From the NCBI RefSeq assembly GCF_024539815.1, contig NZ_JAHHIU010000134.1, forward strand, positions 1-38,576: a stretch of 38,576 bases of DNA, read 5' to 3'. The position numbers and the translations under genes were made by a program. Position 1 is the first letter of the stretch, and every line of letters begins with the position of its first letter. The notes under the pieces were generated by a model. The model searched no databases. It was not told where the DNA came from and was given only the letters and a program-made list of their open reading frames with translations. Origin of the DNA: Streptomyces hayashii. Lineage in GTDB: Bacteria; Actinomycetota; Actinomycetes; Streptomycetales; Streptomycetaceae. Below, one piece after another: positions 1 to 7,258 of the stretch.

Positions 1-88
1 ACCCTGTCGGGGAACGCGCCGCCCCACCCCGGCCACCGCGCCGTACGGCAGGTGATCACCGACGTCCGGGCGGGGAGCGGGCGAGCGC

Positions 89-1270
89 TCACGGCCGCCC
101 GCGCCAGTCGAGGCAGACCACGAGGGCGTCGTCGTTCGGCGCGGTCCGGCCGCGGTGGCCCGTCAGCTCCCGCAGGACCGCCCGCGGCACCTCGGCGGCC
201 GAGAGCAGTCGCGTCGCCAGGATCGCGCGGGCTAGCGCGGCGTCCCCGTACGTCTCCCCTCCGGGGGAAGCGACCTCGTAGACCCCGTCGCTGACGAAGA
301 CGAGGCGGTCGCCGGGCTCGACCTGGAAGTCCTGCGCCAGATAGTCGGTCTCCTCGAACATGCCCAGCGGCAGCTGCGCTTCGAAGCCGACGCGTTCGAC
401 CGTGCCGTTGCGCAGACGCAGCAGCTGCGGCGAGCCGGCGTCCACCACCCGGGCCCGTCCGCTCGCGAGGTCGAAGTCGAACATCAGGACCGACAGGTAG
501 CAGCGGCCCCGGTAGTGGGCGTAGATGGCCTGATCGGCGAGGGCCGCCTGGTCGGGGAGGGAGAGGCCGGCCCGCCGGGCGTTGCGCAGGGCGTTGACGG
601 CCAGGTTCGTCAGCAGGGAGGCCTCGATCCCCTCGCCCATGCCGTTGGACACGTACAGCGTCAGCCGGTCGGCGGTCGCCGACCAGTCGAAGTTGTCGCC
701 GAAGATCGCGTACGCGGGCTCCAGTTGGGCCCCCAGCTCGTACTCCGGCCGCGAGCAGGAACGGCCGGGAAGCAGCTGCCACTGCATCTCGGCGGCCAGG
801 GTCAGCCGGTCCTTGCGCCGTGCCTGCAGGTAGAGGTCCGTGTCCCGTTCGGCCACGACCACCTCGTGCGCGAGCACGTCGGCGATCTCCGTCAGTTCGG
901 TGAGGCAGTCCCGCGCGTGCTCCTCGCCCGGGACGGTCACCGACAGGACGCCCAAGCGGTCCCCTCGCACGGTCACGGGCAGATGCACGCGCGCCCTGCC
1001 CTGCGCGAGGCCTTCGAGGTACGGCTCCTGGGCGCCGAAGGCGCGGCCTGCCGGGCTGTTGTGCACCGACACCGGCTCAAGGGTGTGCGGCAGCACGGAC
1101 ACGGGCTGCAACACGGTCAGACCGTAGTCGGCCATGAAGAGTTCCACCGAGGCCGCCGCGTACTCCTCCTGGAGCACGCGGCGTACGGCGTCGAGCAACT
1201 CGTGGGGCGCCGCCGTACGCAGAGCACGCTCGGCGGTCACGAATCTGTTCACGGTTGTCAATACACCCAT
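89..1270 (-). CDS. GAF/SpoIIE-type PP2C phosphatase, probably impaired
   Basis: This 393-residue protein has an N-terminal GAF-like region (about residues 20-140) and a C-terminal SpoIIE/RsbU-type PP2C domain (about 155-390). Family members dephosphorylate anti-anti-sigma factors. The first metal motif is kept as FGDNFD (190-195, D192 and D195). The late motifs SDGVYE (D328) and NDDALVV (D380/D381) are also present. The usual Asp in the SDGMG-type motif is Asn here: SNGMGEG with N209, codon AAC, so metal binding may be weakened. There is no membrane segment, so it should be cytosolic. It is divergent from a MarR regulator across about 134 bases. The start is ATG at 1270, and the sequence reads as GAF directly from there. 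The family call is firm. Loss of activity is inferred from the single substitution. Confidence 0.88.
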   Translation of the reverse strand: MGVLTTVNRFVTAERALRTAAPHELLDAVRRVLQEEYAAASVELFMADYGLTVLQPVSVLPHTLEPVSVHNSPAGRAFGAQEPYLEGLAQGRARVHLPVTVRGDRLGVLSVTVPGEEHARDCLTELTEIADVLAHEVVVAERDTDLYLQARRKDRLTLAAEMQWQLLPGRSCSRPEYELGAQLEPAYAIFGDNFDWSATADRLTLYVSNGMGEGIEASLLTNLAVNALRNARRAGLSLPDQAALADQAIYAHYRGRCYLSVLMFDFDLASGRARVVDAGSPQLLRLRNGTVERVGFEAQLPLGMFEETDYLAQDFQVEPGDRLVFVSDGVYEVASPGGETYGDAALARAILATRLLSAAEVPRAVLRELTGHRGRTAPNDDALVVCLDWRGRP

Positions 1271-1392
1271 CTTTCGTCGGACGTTCGCAGAGCCTGTGCG
1301 CGAGCCGGGGCCGTTCCGTACGGCCGCACCCGGAATCGGGTCCGTCTGCGGCCGGTCACCGGCCGCCCGGCACGTCGGCGGTCGGCGCCTGC

Positions 1393-1404
1393 GAGAATGA
1401 GACT
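1393..1404 (+). promoter_or_regulatory. -10 element of a probable leaderless promoter
   Basis: GAGAAT (1393-1398) lies six bases before the GTG start at 1405, so the expected transcription start is the start codon itself. No Shine-Dalgarno sequence lies upstream. No good -35 is visible. This is inferred from spacing only. Confidence 0.4.
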
Positions 1405-1884
1405 GTGACTTCCTTCCGCGCCCGCCCCGAGCCAGCCGAGGTCGCCCGCGTGGCCTCCACGGCCGCGGAGTTGCTGGAGGTGTTGTGGGGCCGGGCCACG
1501 ACGGCGCCCGTGTCGGCGTCGCAGTTGCGCGTGCTGCTCGTCCTCGAACATCGCGAAGGCGTCAGTCTGCGCACGCTCACCGAAGCGCTCGCCTCCACGC
1601 CGCCGTCGACCAGTCGGCTGTGCGACCGTCTGCAGGCGGCCGGTTTCGTCGAGCGCGTGGTGAGCCCGGCGGACCGGCGCGAAGTGCGCCTCCACATCAG
1701 CAACCAGGGCCATGCGTTCCTCACCGATCTGCGCACGCGCCGCGAGAGCGCGCTGCAGGCGGTGCTGGACCAGATGCCCGCCGCCCGGCGGACCGCACTC
1801 CTGCGGGGACTCGAAGCGTTCTGCGACGCGGCGGCAGCGCAGATACACGACGACGCCCGGGTTTCCGGAACGCGCACAGCCTGA
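1405..1884 (+). CDS. MarR-family transcriptional regulator
   Basis: This 159-residue protein is a typical MarR-length winged-helix regulator. A helical dimerisation N-terminus leads to a DNA-binding core containing SLRTLTEAL, STPPSTSRLCDRL and the wing SPADRREVRLHIS. The C-terminal helix contains RTALLRGLEAFC. The reading frame is open further upstream, but MarR homology begins only after GTG 1405, so I chose that start. A leaderless promoter fits (GAGAAT six bases upstream). It is divergent from the SpoIIE-like gene and may control it, itself, or the AGTTG/CAACT site downstream near 2030. No ligand can be inferred: there is no conserved Cys of the OhrR type near the N-terminus. Confidence 0.88.
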   Translation: MTSFRARPEPAEVARVASTAAELLEVLWGRATTAPVSASQLRVLLVLEHREGVSLRTLTEALASTPPSTSRLCDRLQAAGFVERVVSPADRREVRLHISNQGHAFLTDLRTRRESALQAVLDQMPAARRTALLRGLEAFCDAAAAQIHDDARVSGTRTA

Positions 1885-2018
1885 GCGGCCGGCCGCCGAC
1901 TCGCCGCCTGCCGCCCGCCGTTCGACGCCGGTGCTCAGCGAACGGAGCGGACCCCGCCCACTGCGACATCCACATCCTTCCCCCTGCACGTCCGGCCTCC
2001 ACTTTCTTGCCTCACGGC

Positions 2019-2039
2019 TATAGTTGTCAAACGGCAACT
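2019..2039 (+). promoter_or_regulatory. MarR-type dyad overlapping a TATAGT -10
   Basis: AGTTG (2022-2026) and CAACT (2035-2039) form a perfect dyad with an 8-base spacer. It overlaps TATAGT (2019-2024), a good -10 hexamer. AGTTG...CAACT cores are common in MarR-family operators, and a MarR gene ends 134 bases upstream. The transcript would run toward the TPR gene with a leader of about 240 bases. Confidence 0.4.
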
Positions 2040-2231
2040 GTCCGACCGTGAGCTGTCCCGCCTCCGGAGAACCGGATACCCCCTGATGCGGCGGCCTTGC
2101 GCACGAAGGCGGAATCGCGCCCGGCACGGGTGCAGTCCTCGTACGGCGTCGGCGCTCTGCGTGAGCCGTCCGCCGTCCGCCATGCGTCTGCGAGGGAGGC
2201 GGACGACGCGCGCGGTGATGGAATATTCAAC

Positions 2232-2246
2232 CAACCGTTCCGGTTG
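2232..2246 (+). promoter_or_regulatory. Perfect dyad CAACCG-TTC-CGGTTG ahead of the TPR gene
   Basis: The six-base arms are perfect and separated by three bases. The site is 22 bases before the TPR start and just downstream of an AT-rich GAATATTC (2221-2228) that could serve as -10, so it is placed like a repressor operator. The regulator is unknown. The form is TetR- or MarR-like. Confidence 0.45.
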
Positions 2247-2268
2247 TCGGCCCCGAAGGAGGTCACCA

Positions 2269-2643
2269 GTGGACACGACCTACGAGACGACGACCGACAC
2301 CACCGCGTACTACGCCCACGGAACCCCGGCCGAGCGGTGGGAGCGGGCGCAGCTGTTCTTCGGCGCCAAGGAGTACACCGCGGCCGCGCGGGTGCTCGCC
2401 GGGCTGGTCGCGGAGGAGCCGGAGCAGACCGGACCGCGGCTGCTGCTGGCCCGCGCCTACTACCACTCCGCCCAACTGCGCCGTGCCGAGGCCGAGTTGC
2501 GGGTGATCGTCGAACGTGACCCGGTGGAGCAGTACGCGCGGCTGATGCTGGGGCGCACCCTTGAGCGGCAGGGGCGGTACGAGGAGGCGGGACCGCAGCT
2601 GCGGCTGGCCGCCGCCCTGTCCGGGGAGTTCCCGCAGGACTGA
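2269..2643 (+). CDS. Small tetratricopeptide-repeat protein
   Basis: This 124-residue protein consists mostly of two to three TPR-like helical hairpins. They run from about residue 19 (ERWERAQLFFGAKEYTAA) through LLLARAYYHSAQLRRAEAEL to ARLMLGRTLERQGRYEEAG. TPRs mediate protein-protein contacts. There is no catalytic domain, signal peptide or membrane segment. The GTG start at 2269 is fixed by a strong GAAGGAGGT (2255-2263) five bases upstream. An upstream in-frame ATG (2086) has no such support and would add an Arg-rich, non-TPR extension. A dyad operator (2232-2246) suggests repressor control. The partner is unknown. The gene is followed by a strong hairpin and converges on the PepSY gene. 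Confidence 0.82.
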   Translation: MDTTYETTTDTTAYYAHGTPAERWERAQLFFGAKEYTAAARVLAGLVAEEPEQTGPRLLLARAYYHSAQLRRAEAELRVIVERDPVEQYARLMLGRTLERQGRYEEAGPQLRLAAALSGEFPQD

Positions 2644-2697
2644 GCCCTGCGGACCTGTGAGGTGTGGCGGGTCCGTACGGACCGGACGCCGAGGTTC

Positions 2698-2733
2698 CGG
2701 CGACGTCCGCATGCCGGCGTGCGGATGTCGCCG
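2698..2733. terminator. Bidirectional terminator hairpin
   Basis: Arms 2698-2711 and 2720-2733 pair over 14 positions with one G-U, around an 8-base loop. The hairpin lies between the convergent TPR and PepSY genes. There is no T-tract, which is usual in this GC-rich background. A perfect GTCCGTACGGAC palindrome (2671-2682) lies just upstream. Confidence 0.65.
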
Positions 2734-2910
2734 CCTTCGTGACCACGGCTCGCGCCGCAGCTTGCGCGACCGTCGGCGCGCGCCCCGCGTGAAGGGCGCG
2801 GCGCGGACGGCACGGGCGGCGAGGTCGGCGCACAGGGTGCGGGCGGCGCGGACGATGCGGGCGGTGGCGGATCCAGGGAGCAGCCGCCGGGGGCTCCCTG
2901 GACCGAGGAG

Positions 2911-4344
2911 TCAGACCGCCCGGCGTCGGCGGTGTGCGATCTCGCCTAGGACGACGTCCACCGCGACGAAGCCCGCGAGCGGGATGCCCAGCAACGGGAC
3001 GAAGTAGCCGACCACGGCGACGCCCGCCATCAGCGGAACGAGCACGTACGGCGGCACCTGGGCCCAGGCGCCGCGCGGAACGGGCCGCCCGAAGGAGGAG
3101 CCGCGGCCGCGCCGCCACCACATCAGGTAGCCGAGCACGATCAGCAGGATCAGGCCGAGCGCGAGGACCATCAGCGCTATCTGGTTGACCAGCCCGAACA
3201 GGACGCCTGTGTGCAGGTCGATGCCCCACCGGGTGAGCTTGGCGAGGAGCGGGTAGTCGGCGAAGCGCAGGACGTCGGTGACCTCGCCGGTGGCCGGGTC
3301 GACCGCGACGGCGTCCTGCTTCTCGGGCCAGCTGCGCTGCACCTGCTTGACCACGTACGCGGAGGACGCGTCCGCGGGCGGGACGATCTCCACCGGGTCG
3401 CCGAGCCCCTCGGCTCGTGCGGCGGCCAGGATCTTGTCGAGCCCGACGCCGTGCTCGGCGTCCCCGCCGCTGGCGGTCGCGCCGGCGTGTCCGGCGTGGT
3501 CGCCGCCGCTCGCGGCCGCCGAGACCGACGGGGTGGACTGGCCGAGGGTGGTGCGCAGTTCGTCGATGTTGGCGCCCGCGTAGGTCGACCAGGTCAGTCC
3601 GGTCGCGGACAGGAAGAGGAAGCCGACCGCGGCCCACGCGCCGATCGTGCCGTGCAGGCCGAGCGCCCGGCGCCGTCCGCTCGTGCCGCGCACCTTGCGC
3701 AGGGCGCGACGGCGGGAGAACCACAGCACGAGGCCCCCGGCGGCGATCACCCACAGCCAGCTGGCGGCGAACTCGCTGTACAGACGGCCGTTCTCGCCGA
3801 GGTGCAGATCGCGGTGGAACTCGTCGATCCAGGTGCGCAGGGGCAGTGCTCCGGTCGAGCCGTACTGCTCCAGGGCCCCGCGCACCTCCCCCGTGTACGG
3901 GTCGACGAACACGGCCAGGGTGTGGGTCGCGTCGACCCCCTTGACGCCCGAGAGCATCACCCGGGTCGTGGCGTCGTCCTCGGGCGAGGGGCGGACGGCC
4001 GACACCGTGCCCTCGGGGTGGGCTTTGCGGGCCGCGTCCACCTGCGCGGAGATCGGCAGCTCGGTGTCGCCGACCGGGACGGTCATCTCGTGTGCGTACA
4101 CGAGCTTCTCGGCCTGGAAGGCTCCGGCGTAGAGGAATCCGGTGACCGCGGCGACCAGCAGGAAGGGTGCGACGAACACGCCGGCGTAGAAGTGCAGGCG
4201 CAGCACCAGCGGGCGCAACGGGGCCCACGGGCCGCGGGACCTGGGCGCGGGGGCCGCCGACTGCGGGGCCTCGTCCTCGTCCGATGACGGTCCCCCGGCT
4301 GGAAGTGAGCCGGGAGTGGTGGAGGTCGGGGAAGGGGTGGACAT
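2911..4344 (-). CDS. PepSY-domain integral membrane protein
   Basis: This 477-residue protein belongs to the PepSY-associated TM family, often linked to iron or redox functions. The first membrane segment is about 46-73 (LHFYAGVFVAPFLLVAAVTG). An extracytoplasmic PepSY-like part contains AVFVDPYTGEVRG and EFHRDLHLGENGR. Further segments lie near 193-209, 233-252, 380-410 and 430-460. The second PepSY-like part has AVAVDPATGEVTDVLRF and LTRWGIDLHTGVLFG, the family's paired His motifs. A His-rich linker (about 280-300, GGDHAGHAGATASGGDAEHG) is a possible metal contact. The N-terminal 40 residues are Pro/Ser-rich and cytoplasmic. The gene is divergent from the deformylase. The family is clear, but the substrate is unknown. 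Confidence 0.88.
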   Translation of the reverse strand: MSTPSPTSTTPGSLPAGGPSSDEDEAPQSAAPAPRSRGPWAPLRPLVLRLHFYAGVFVAPFLLVAAVTGFLYAGAFQAEKLVYAHEMTVPVGDTELPISAQVDAARKAHPEGTVSAVRPSPEDDATTRVMLSGVKGVDATHTLAVFVDPYTGEVRGALEQYGSTGALPLRTWIDEFHRDLHLGENGRLYSEFAASWLWVIAAGGLVLWFSRRRALRKVRGTSGRRRALGLHGTIGAWAAVGFLFLSATGLTWSTYAGANIDELRTTLGQSTPSVSAAASGGDHAGHAGATASGGDAEHGVGLDKILAAARAEGLGDPVEIVPPADASSAYVVKQVQRSWPEKQDAVAVDPATGEVTDVLRFADYPLLAKLTRWGIDLHTGVLFGLVNQIALMVLALGLILLIVLGYLMWWRRGRGSSFGRPVPRGAWAQVPPYVLVPLMAGVAVVGYFVPLLGIPLAGFVAVDVVLGEIAHRRRRAV

Positions 4345-4512
4345 CGGCGGGCTTCTCCGGGGTCGAAGGGAGCGTGGGGAGCGTGGGGGCGAAGAGCTGT
4401 ATCGGAGCCGTCGGCGGGGGACCTCGTGGCGTCCTGGGCGTGAGGGGGGGGTAACTCGGCCGTGACGTCCCAGTAGTCGGGACGGCGGCGACCCGAGTTC
4501 CCGCCGTTCCGA

Positions 4513-4526
4513 GTGACCCGCGTCAC
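4513..4526 (+). promoter_or_regulatory. Crp-like site GTGACCCGCGTCAC
   Basis: GTGA-N6-TCAC is a perfect dyad, ending 28 bases before the deformylase ATG. It has the form GTG-N6-GNCAC that I recall as the Streptomyces Crp consensus. An imperfect hairpin (4478-4488 with 4501-4511) lies just upstream. Binding is inferred from sequence alone. Confidence 0.4.
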
Positions 4527-4554
4527 ATGCCGTCGGTCATGGGATGCTGACCGG

Positions 4555-5199
4555 ATGGCAACTCCCCGTCCCCGTCCTCCCCTTGCCGAACGGATCGAGG
4601 AACTCCTCGCTCCCGGCGGCCCCTTGCCCATCGTCGCGGCCGGCGACCCGGTGCTGCGGGCCGGCGTCGCGCGCTACGACGGCGAGCTCGAACCGGCCCT
4701 TCTGTCCCGGTTCGTCGAGGCCCTGCGCGTCACCATGCTCGCGGCGCCCGGCGTCGGCCTCGCCGCGCCGCAGGTGGGGGTGGAGCTGCGGATCGCGGTG
4801 ATCGAGGATCCCGCGCCGGTGCCGGACGAGGTGCGGCTGACCCGCGGCCGGGTGCCCCAGCCGTTCCGGGTTCTCGTCAACCCGTCGTACGAACAGGTCG
4901 GTTCGGACCGTGCGGCCTTCTTCGAGGGCTGCCTGAGCGTGCCGGGCTACCAGGCGGTGGTGGCCCGGCACGCGCGGGTCCGGCTGACCGGCGAGGACGA
5001 GCGGGGGCGGCCGCTGGACGAGGTGTTCACGGGCTGGCCGGCCCGCATCGTCCAGCACGAGACGGACCACCTCGACGGCCTGCTCTACCTCGACCGGGCC
5101 GAACTCCGCTCGCTGTCGACCCACCAGGCGGTGCTGGAACGCTGGGCGCAACCGGGCCCGACCGAGGCGGCGAGCGCTCTGGACTTCCCCCTGCCGTAG
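4555..5199 (+). CDS. def: Peptide deformylase
   Basis: The enzyme removes the formyl group from N-terminal fMet of nascent proteins, using a metal (Fe or Zn). All three signature motifs are present in the 214 residues: GVGLAAPQ (66-73), EGCLSVPG (124-131, ligand C126) and QHETDHLDG (167-175, ligands H168 and H172, catalytic E169). The N-terminus is longer than in E. coli Def, as is common in actinobacterial copies, and the C-terminus has a short extension. ATG 4555 is chosen because homology starts soon after it and a Crp-like dyad sits upstream. It probably is one of several paralogues. It is monocistronic and converges on the oxidoreductase gene. Confidence 0.93.
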   Translation: MATPRPRPPLAERIEELLAPGGPLPIVAAGDPVLRAGVARYDGELEPALLSRFVEALRVTMLAAPGVGLAAPQVGVELRIAVIEDPAPVPDEVRLTRGRVPQPFRVLVNPSYEQVGSDRAAFFEGCLSVPGYQAVVARHARVRLTGEDERGRPLDEVFTGWPARIVQHETDHLDGLLYLDRAELRSLSTHQAVLERWAQPGPTEAASALDFPLP

Positions 5200-5275
5200 G
5201 CGATTTCGCCGTGCGCTGTCGAGGGGGGCCGGCCCACCGCGGGCAAGCCGGCGCGGAAGGCCGGTCCGCCGTGCG

Positions 5276-6694
5276 TCAGTTGTCCCGGAATCCCTCCAGC
5301 AGGCGCAGCCACACCTCGCTGATCGTCGGGTAGGACGGGACCGCGTGCCAGAGGCGGGCGATCGGCACCTGGCCGACCACGGCGACGGTCGCGGAGTGGA
5401 TGAGCTCCCCGACTCCGGGGCCGACGAAGGTGACGCCGCGCAGGATCTCCCGCTCCAGGTCGACGACCATCCGGGCGCGGCCCTTGTACCCCTCGGCGTA
5501 CAGGCCCGCGCCGGCCACCGACGACATGTCCACGTCGACGGCGCGCACCCGGTGTCCGGCCGCTTCCGCCTCGGCCAGGGAGAGGCCGACGGAGGCCGCC
5601 TCCGGGTCGGTGAAGACGACCTGCGGGACGGACTCGTGGTCGGCCGTCGCGGAGTGGGCGCTCCACGGATCGGTCTGGGCCAGGGCCGTTCCGGCGGCGC
5701 GCGCGGCGATGGCGGCGCCCGCGATCCGCGCCTGGTACTTGCCCTGGTGGGTGAGGAGGGCGCGGTGGTTGACGTCGCCGACCGCGTAGAGCCAGTCGGT
5801 GCCGTCGACGCGCAGGCTGTCGTCGACGGCGAGCCAGGAGCCGGGCTCCAGGCCGACCGTCTCCAGGCCGATGTCGTCGGTGCGCGGAGCGCGGCCGACG
5901 GCGAAGAGGATCTCGTCGGCCTCGATGCGCTCGCCGGTGTCGGTGACGACCACGACGACGCCGTCCGTGCGCGTCACGGACGTCACCGAGGTGCCGGTGC
6001 GCACGTCCGCGCCGGCCTCGGTGAGCGCCTCGGCGACCAGTTCGCCCGCGAACGGCTCCATCCGGTCCAGCAGTCCCTTGCCGCGCACGAGAAGGGTGAC
6101 CTGCGAGCCGAGCGCCTGCCAGGCCGTGGCCATCTCGGTGGCGACGACGCCCCCGCCCACCACGACGAGCCGGCCGGGCGCGGACTGGGCGCTGGTGGCC
6201 TCGCGGCTCGTCCAGGGCCGGACCCCGTCGAGGCCGGGCAGCGCGGGCAGGGCGGCGCGGGTGCCGGTGGCGACGACGACCGCGTGCCGAGCGGTGAGCA
6301 CCCGGTCGCCCACGCTGACCGTGCGCGGTCCGGTCAGTCTGCCCTCGCCCCGGTAGAGGTCGGCGCCGATGCTCTTGAGCCAGCCGACCTGACCGTCGTC
6401 GGTCCAGTCGCCGGTGTACCAGTTGCGGCGGGCGAGGACCGCCGCGGTGTCCAGAGGGCCCTGCACGGCCTGGCGCAGGCCGGGCAGGCGGCGGGCGTCG
6501 GCGCGGGCGATGACCGGGCGCAGCAGGGCCTTGCTGGGCATGCAGGCCCAGTACGAGCACTCGCCGCCGACCAGTTCGCTCTCGACGACCGCGGTGGTGA
6601 GGCCGGCCGCGCGGGTGCGGTCGGCGACGTTCTCCCCCACGGGTCCGGCCCCGAGCACAACCACGTCGTACAGGTTGGTTTCCGTTTCCGTCAT
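5276..6694 (-). CDS. Class I pyridine nucleotide-disulfide oxidoreductase (FAD)
   Basis: This 472-residue flavoprotein is related to dihydrolipoamide dehydrogenase and mercuric reductase. The FAD motif VVLGAGPVGENVA is at 10-22. The redox disulfide region reads GGECSYWACMPSKALL, with the CX4C spacing of the family. The NAD(P) motif is VVVGGGVVATEMA. The second FAD motif ends in LYAVGDVNHRALLTHQGKYQA. The C-terminal dimer segment HAVPSYPTISEVW carries the partner His with an altered spacing relative to the usual HPT. ATG 6694 is preferred: the longer frame adds a Pro-rich tail with no FAD-fold character. The substrate is unknown. The thioredoxin gene is divergent and close by (144 bases), so a shared thiol-redox role is plausible but inferred. 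Confidence 0.9.
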   Translation of the reverse strand: MTETETNLYDVVVLGAGPVGENVADRTRAAGLTTAVVESELVGGECSYWACMPSKALLRPVIARADARRLPGLRQAVQGPLDTAAVLARRNWYTGDWTDDGQVGWLKSIGADLYRGEGRLTGPRTVSVGDRVLTARHAVVVATGTRAALPALPGLDGVRPWTSREATSAQSAPGRLVVVGGGVVATEMATAWQALGSQVTLLVRGKGLLDRMEPFAGELVAEALTEAGADVRTGTSVTSVTRTDGVVVVVTDTGERIEADEILFAVGRAPRTDDIGLETVGLEPGSWLAVDDSLRVDGTDWLYAVGDVNHRALLTHQGKYQARIAGAAIAARAAGTALAQTDPWSAHSATADHESVPQVVFTDPEAASVGLSLAEAEAAGHRVRAVDVDMSSVAGAGLYAEGYKGRARMVVDLEREILRGVTFVGPGVGELIHSATVAVVGQVPIARLWHAVPSYPTISEVWLRLLEGFRDN

Positions 6695-6838
6695 GGGGTC
6701 AGTCTGGTGGGTGGTGTGCGGGGTGGCCACACGGGTAGGGGCGCGGAATACAGGAGCGGCCGGCCGCGTTGGCGCGGACGGCTTCACCCCATGTCAGGGA
6801 GCGCCTGGCAGGAAGCACCGGGAAGAGGGATTCAGGTC

Positions 6839-7243
<405 letters not shown>

Positions 7244-7258
7244 GCCCGGGAGCGGCTT

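Larger units (their letters stand above)
1885..2268. other. 384-base gap with two candidate operators, no clear gene
   Basis: No convincing complete gene is seen. The gap holds an AGTTG-N8-CAACT dyad on a TATAGT hexamer (2019-2039) and a CAACCG-TTC-CGGTTG dyad (2232-2246) ahead of the TPR gene. On the minus strand, about 2050-2236, an open stretch with GC-rich third positions encodes a peptide that I do not recognise. It lacks a start and could be a gene remnant. Confidence 0.5.

Noticed and set aside
1..88. Fragment of a gene at the left edge
   Set aside because: Two frames are open with similar base composition and none shows recognisable protein features.
1255..1404. Upstream extension of the MarR gene
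   Set aside because: It overlaps the SpoIIE-like promoter region and adds Arg/Pro-rich residues without MarR features.
2027..4228. 733-codon minus-strand frame overlapping PepSY and TPR genes
   Set aside because: Arg/Pro-rich shadow of the PepSY frame. Only a short open stretch at its end (about 2050-2236) is kept as a weak finding.
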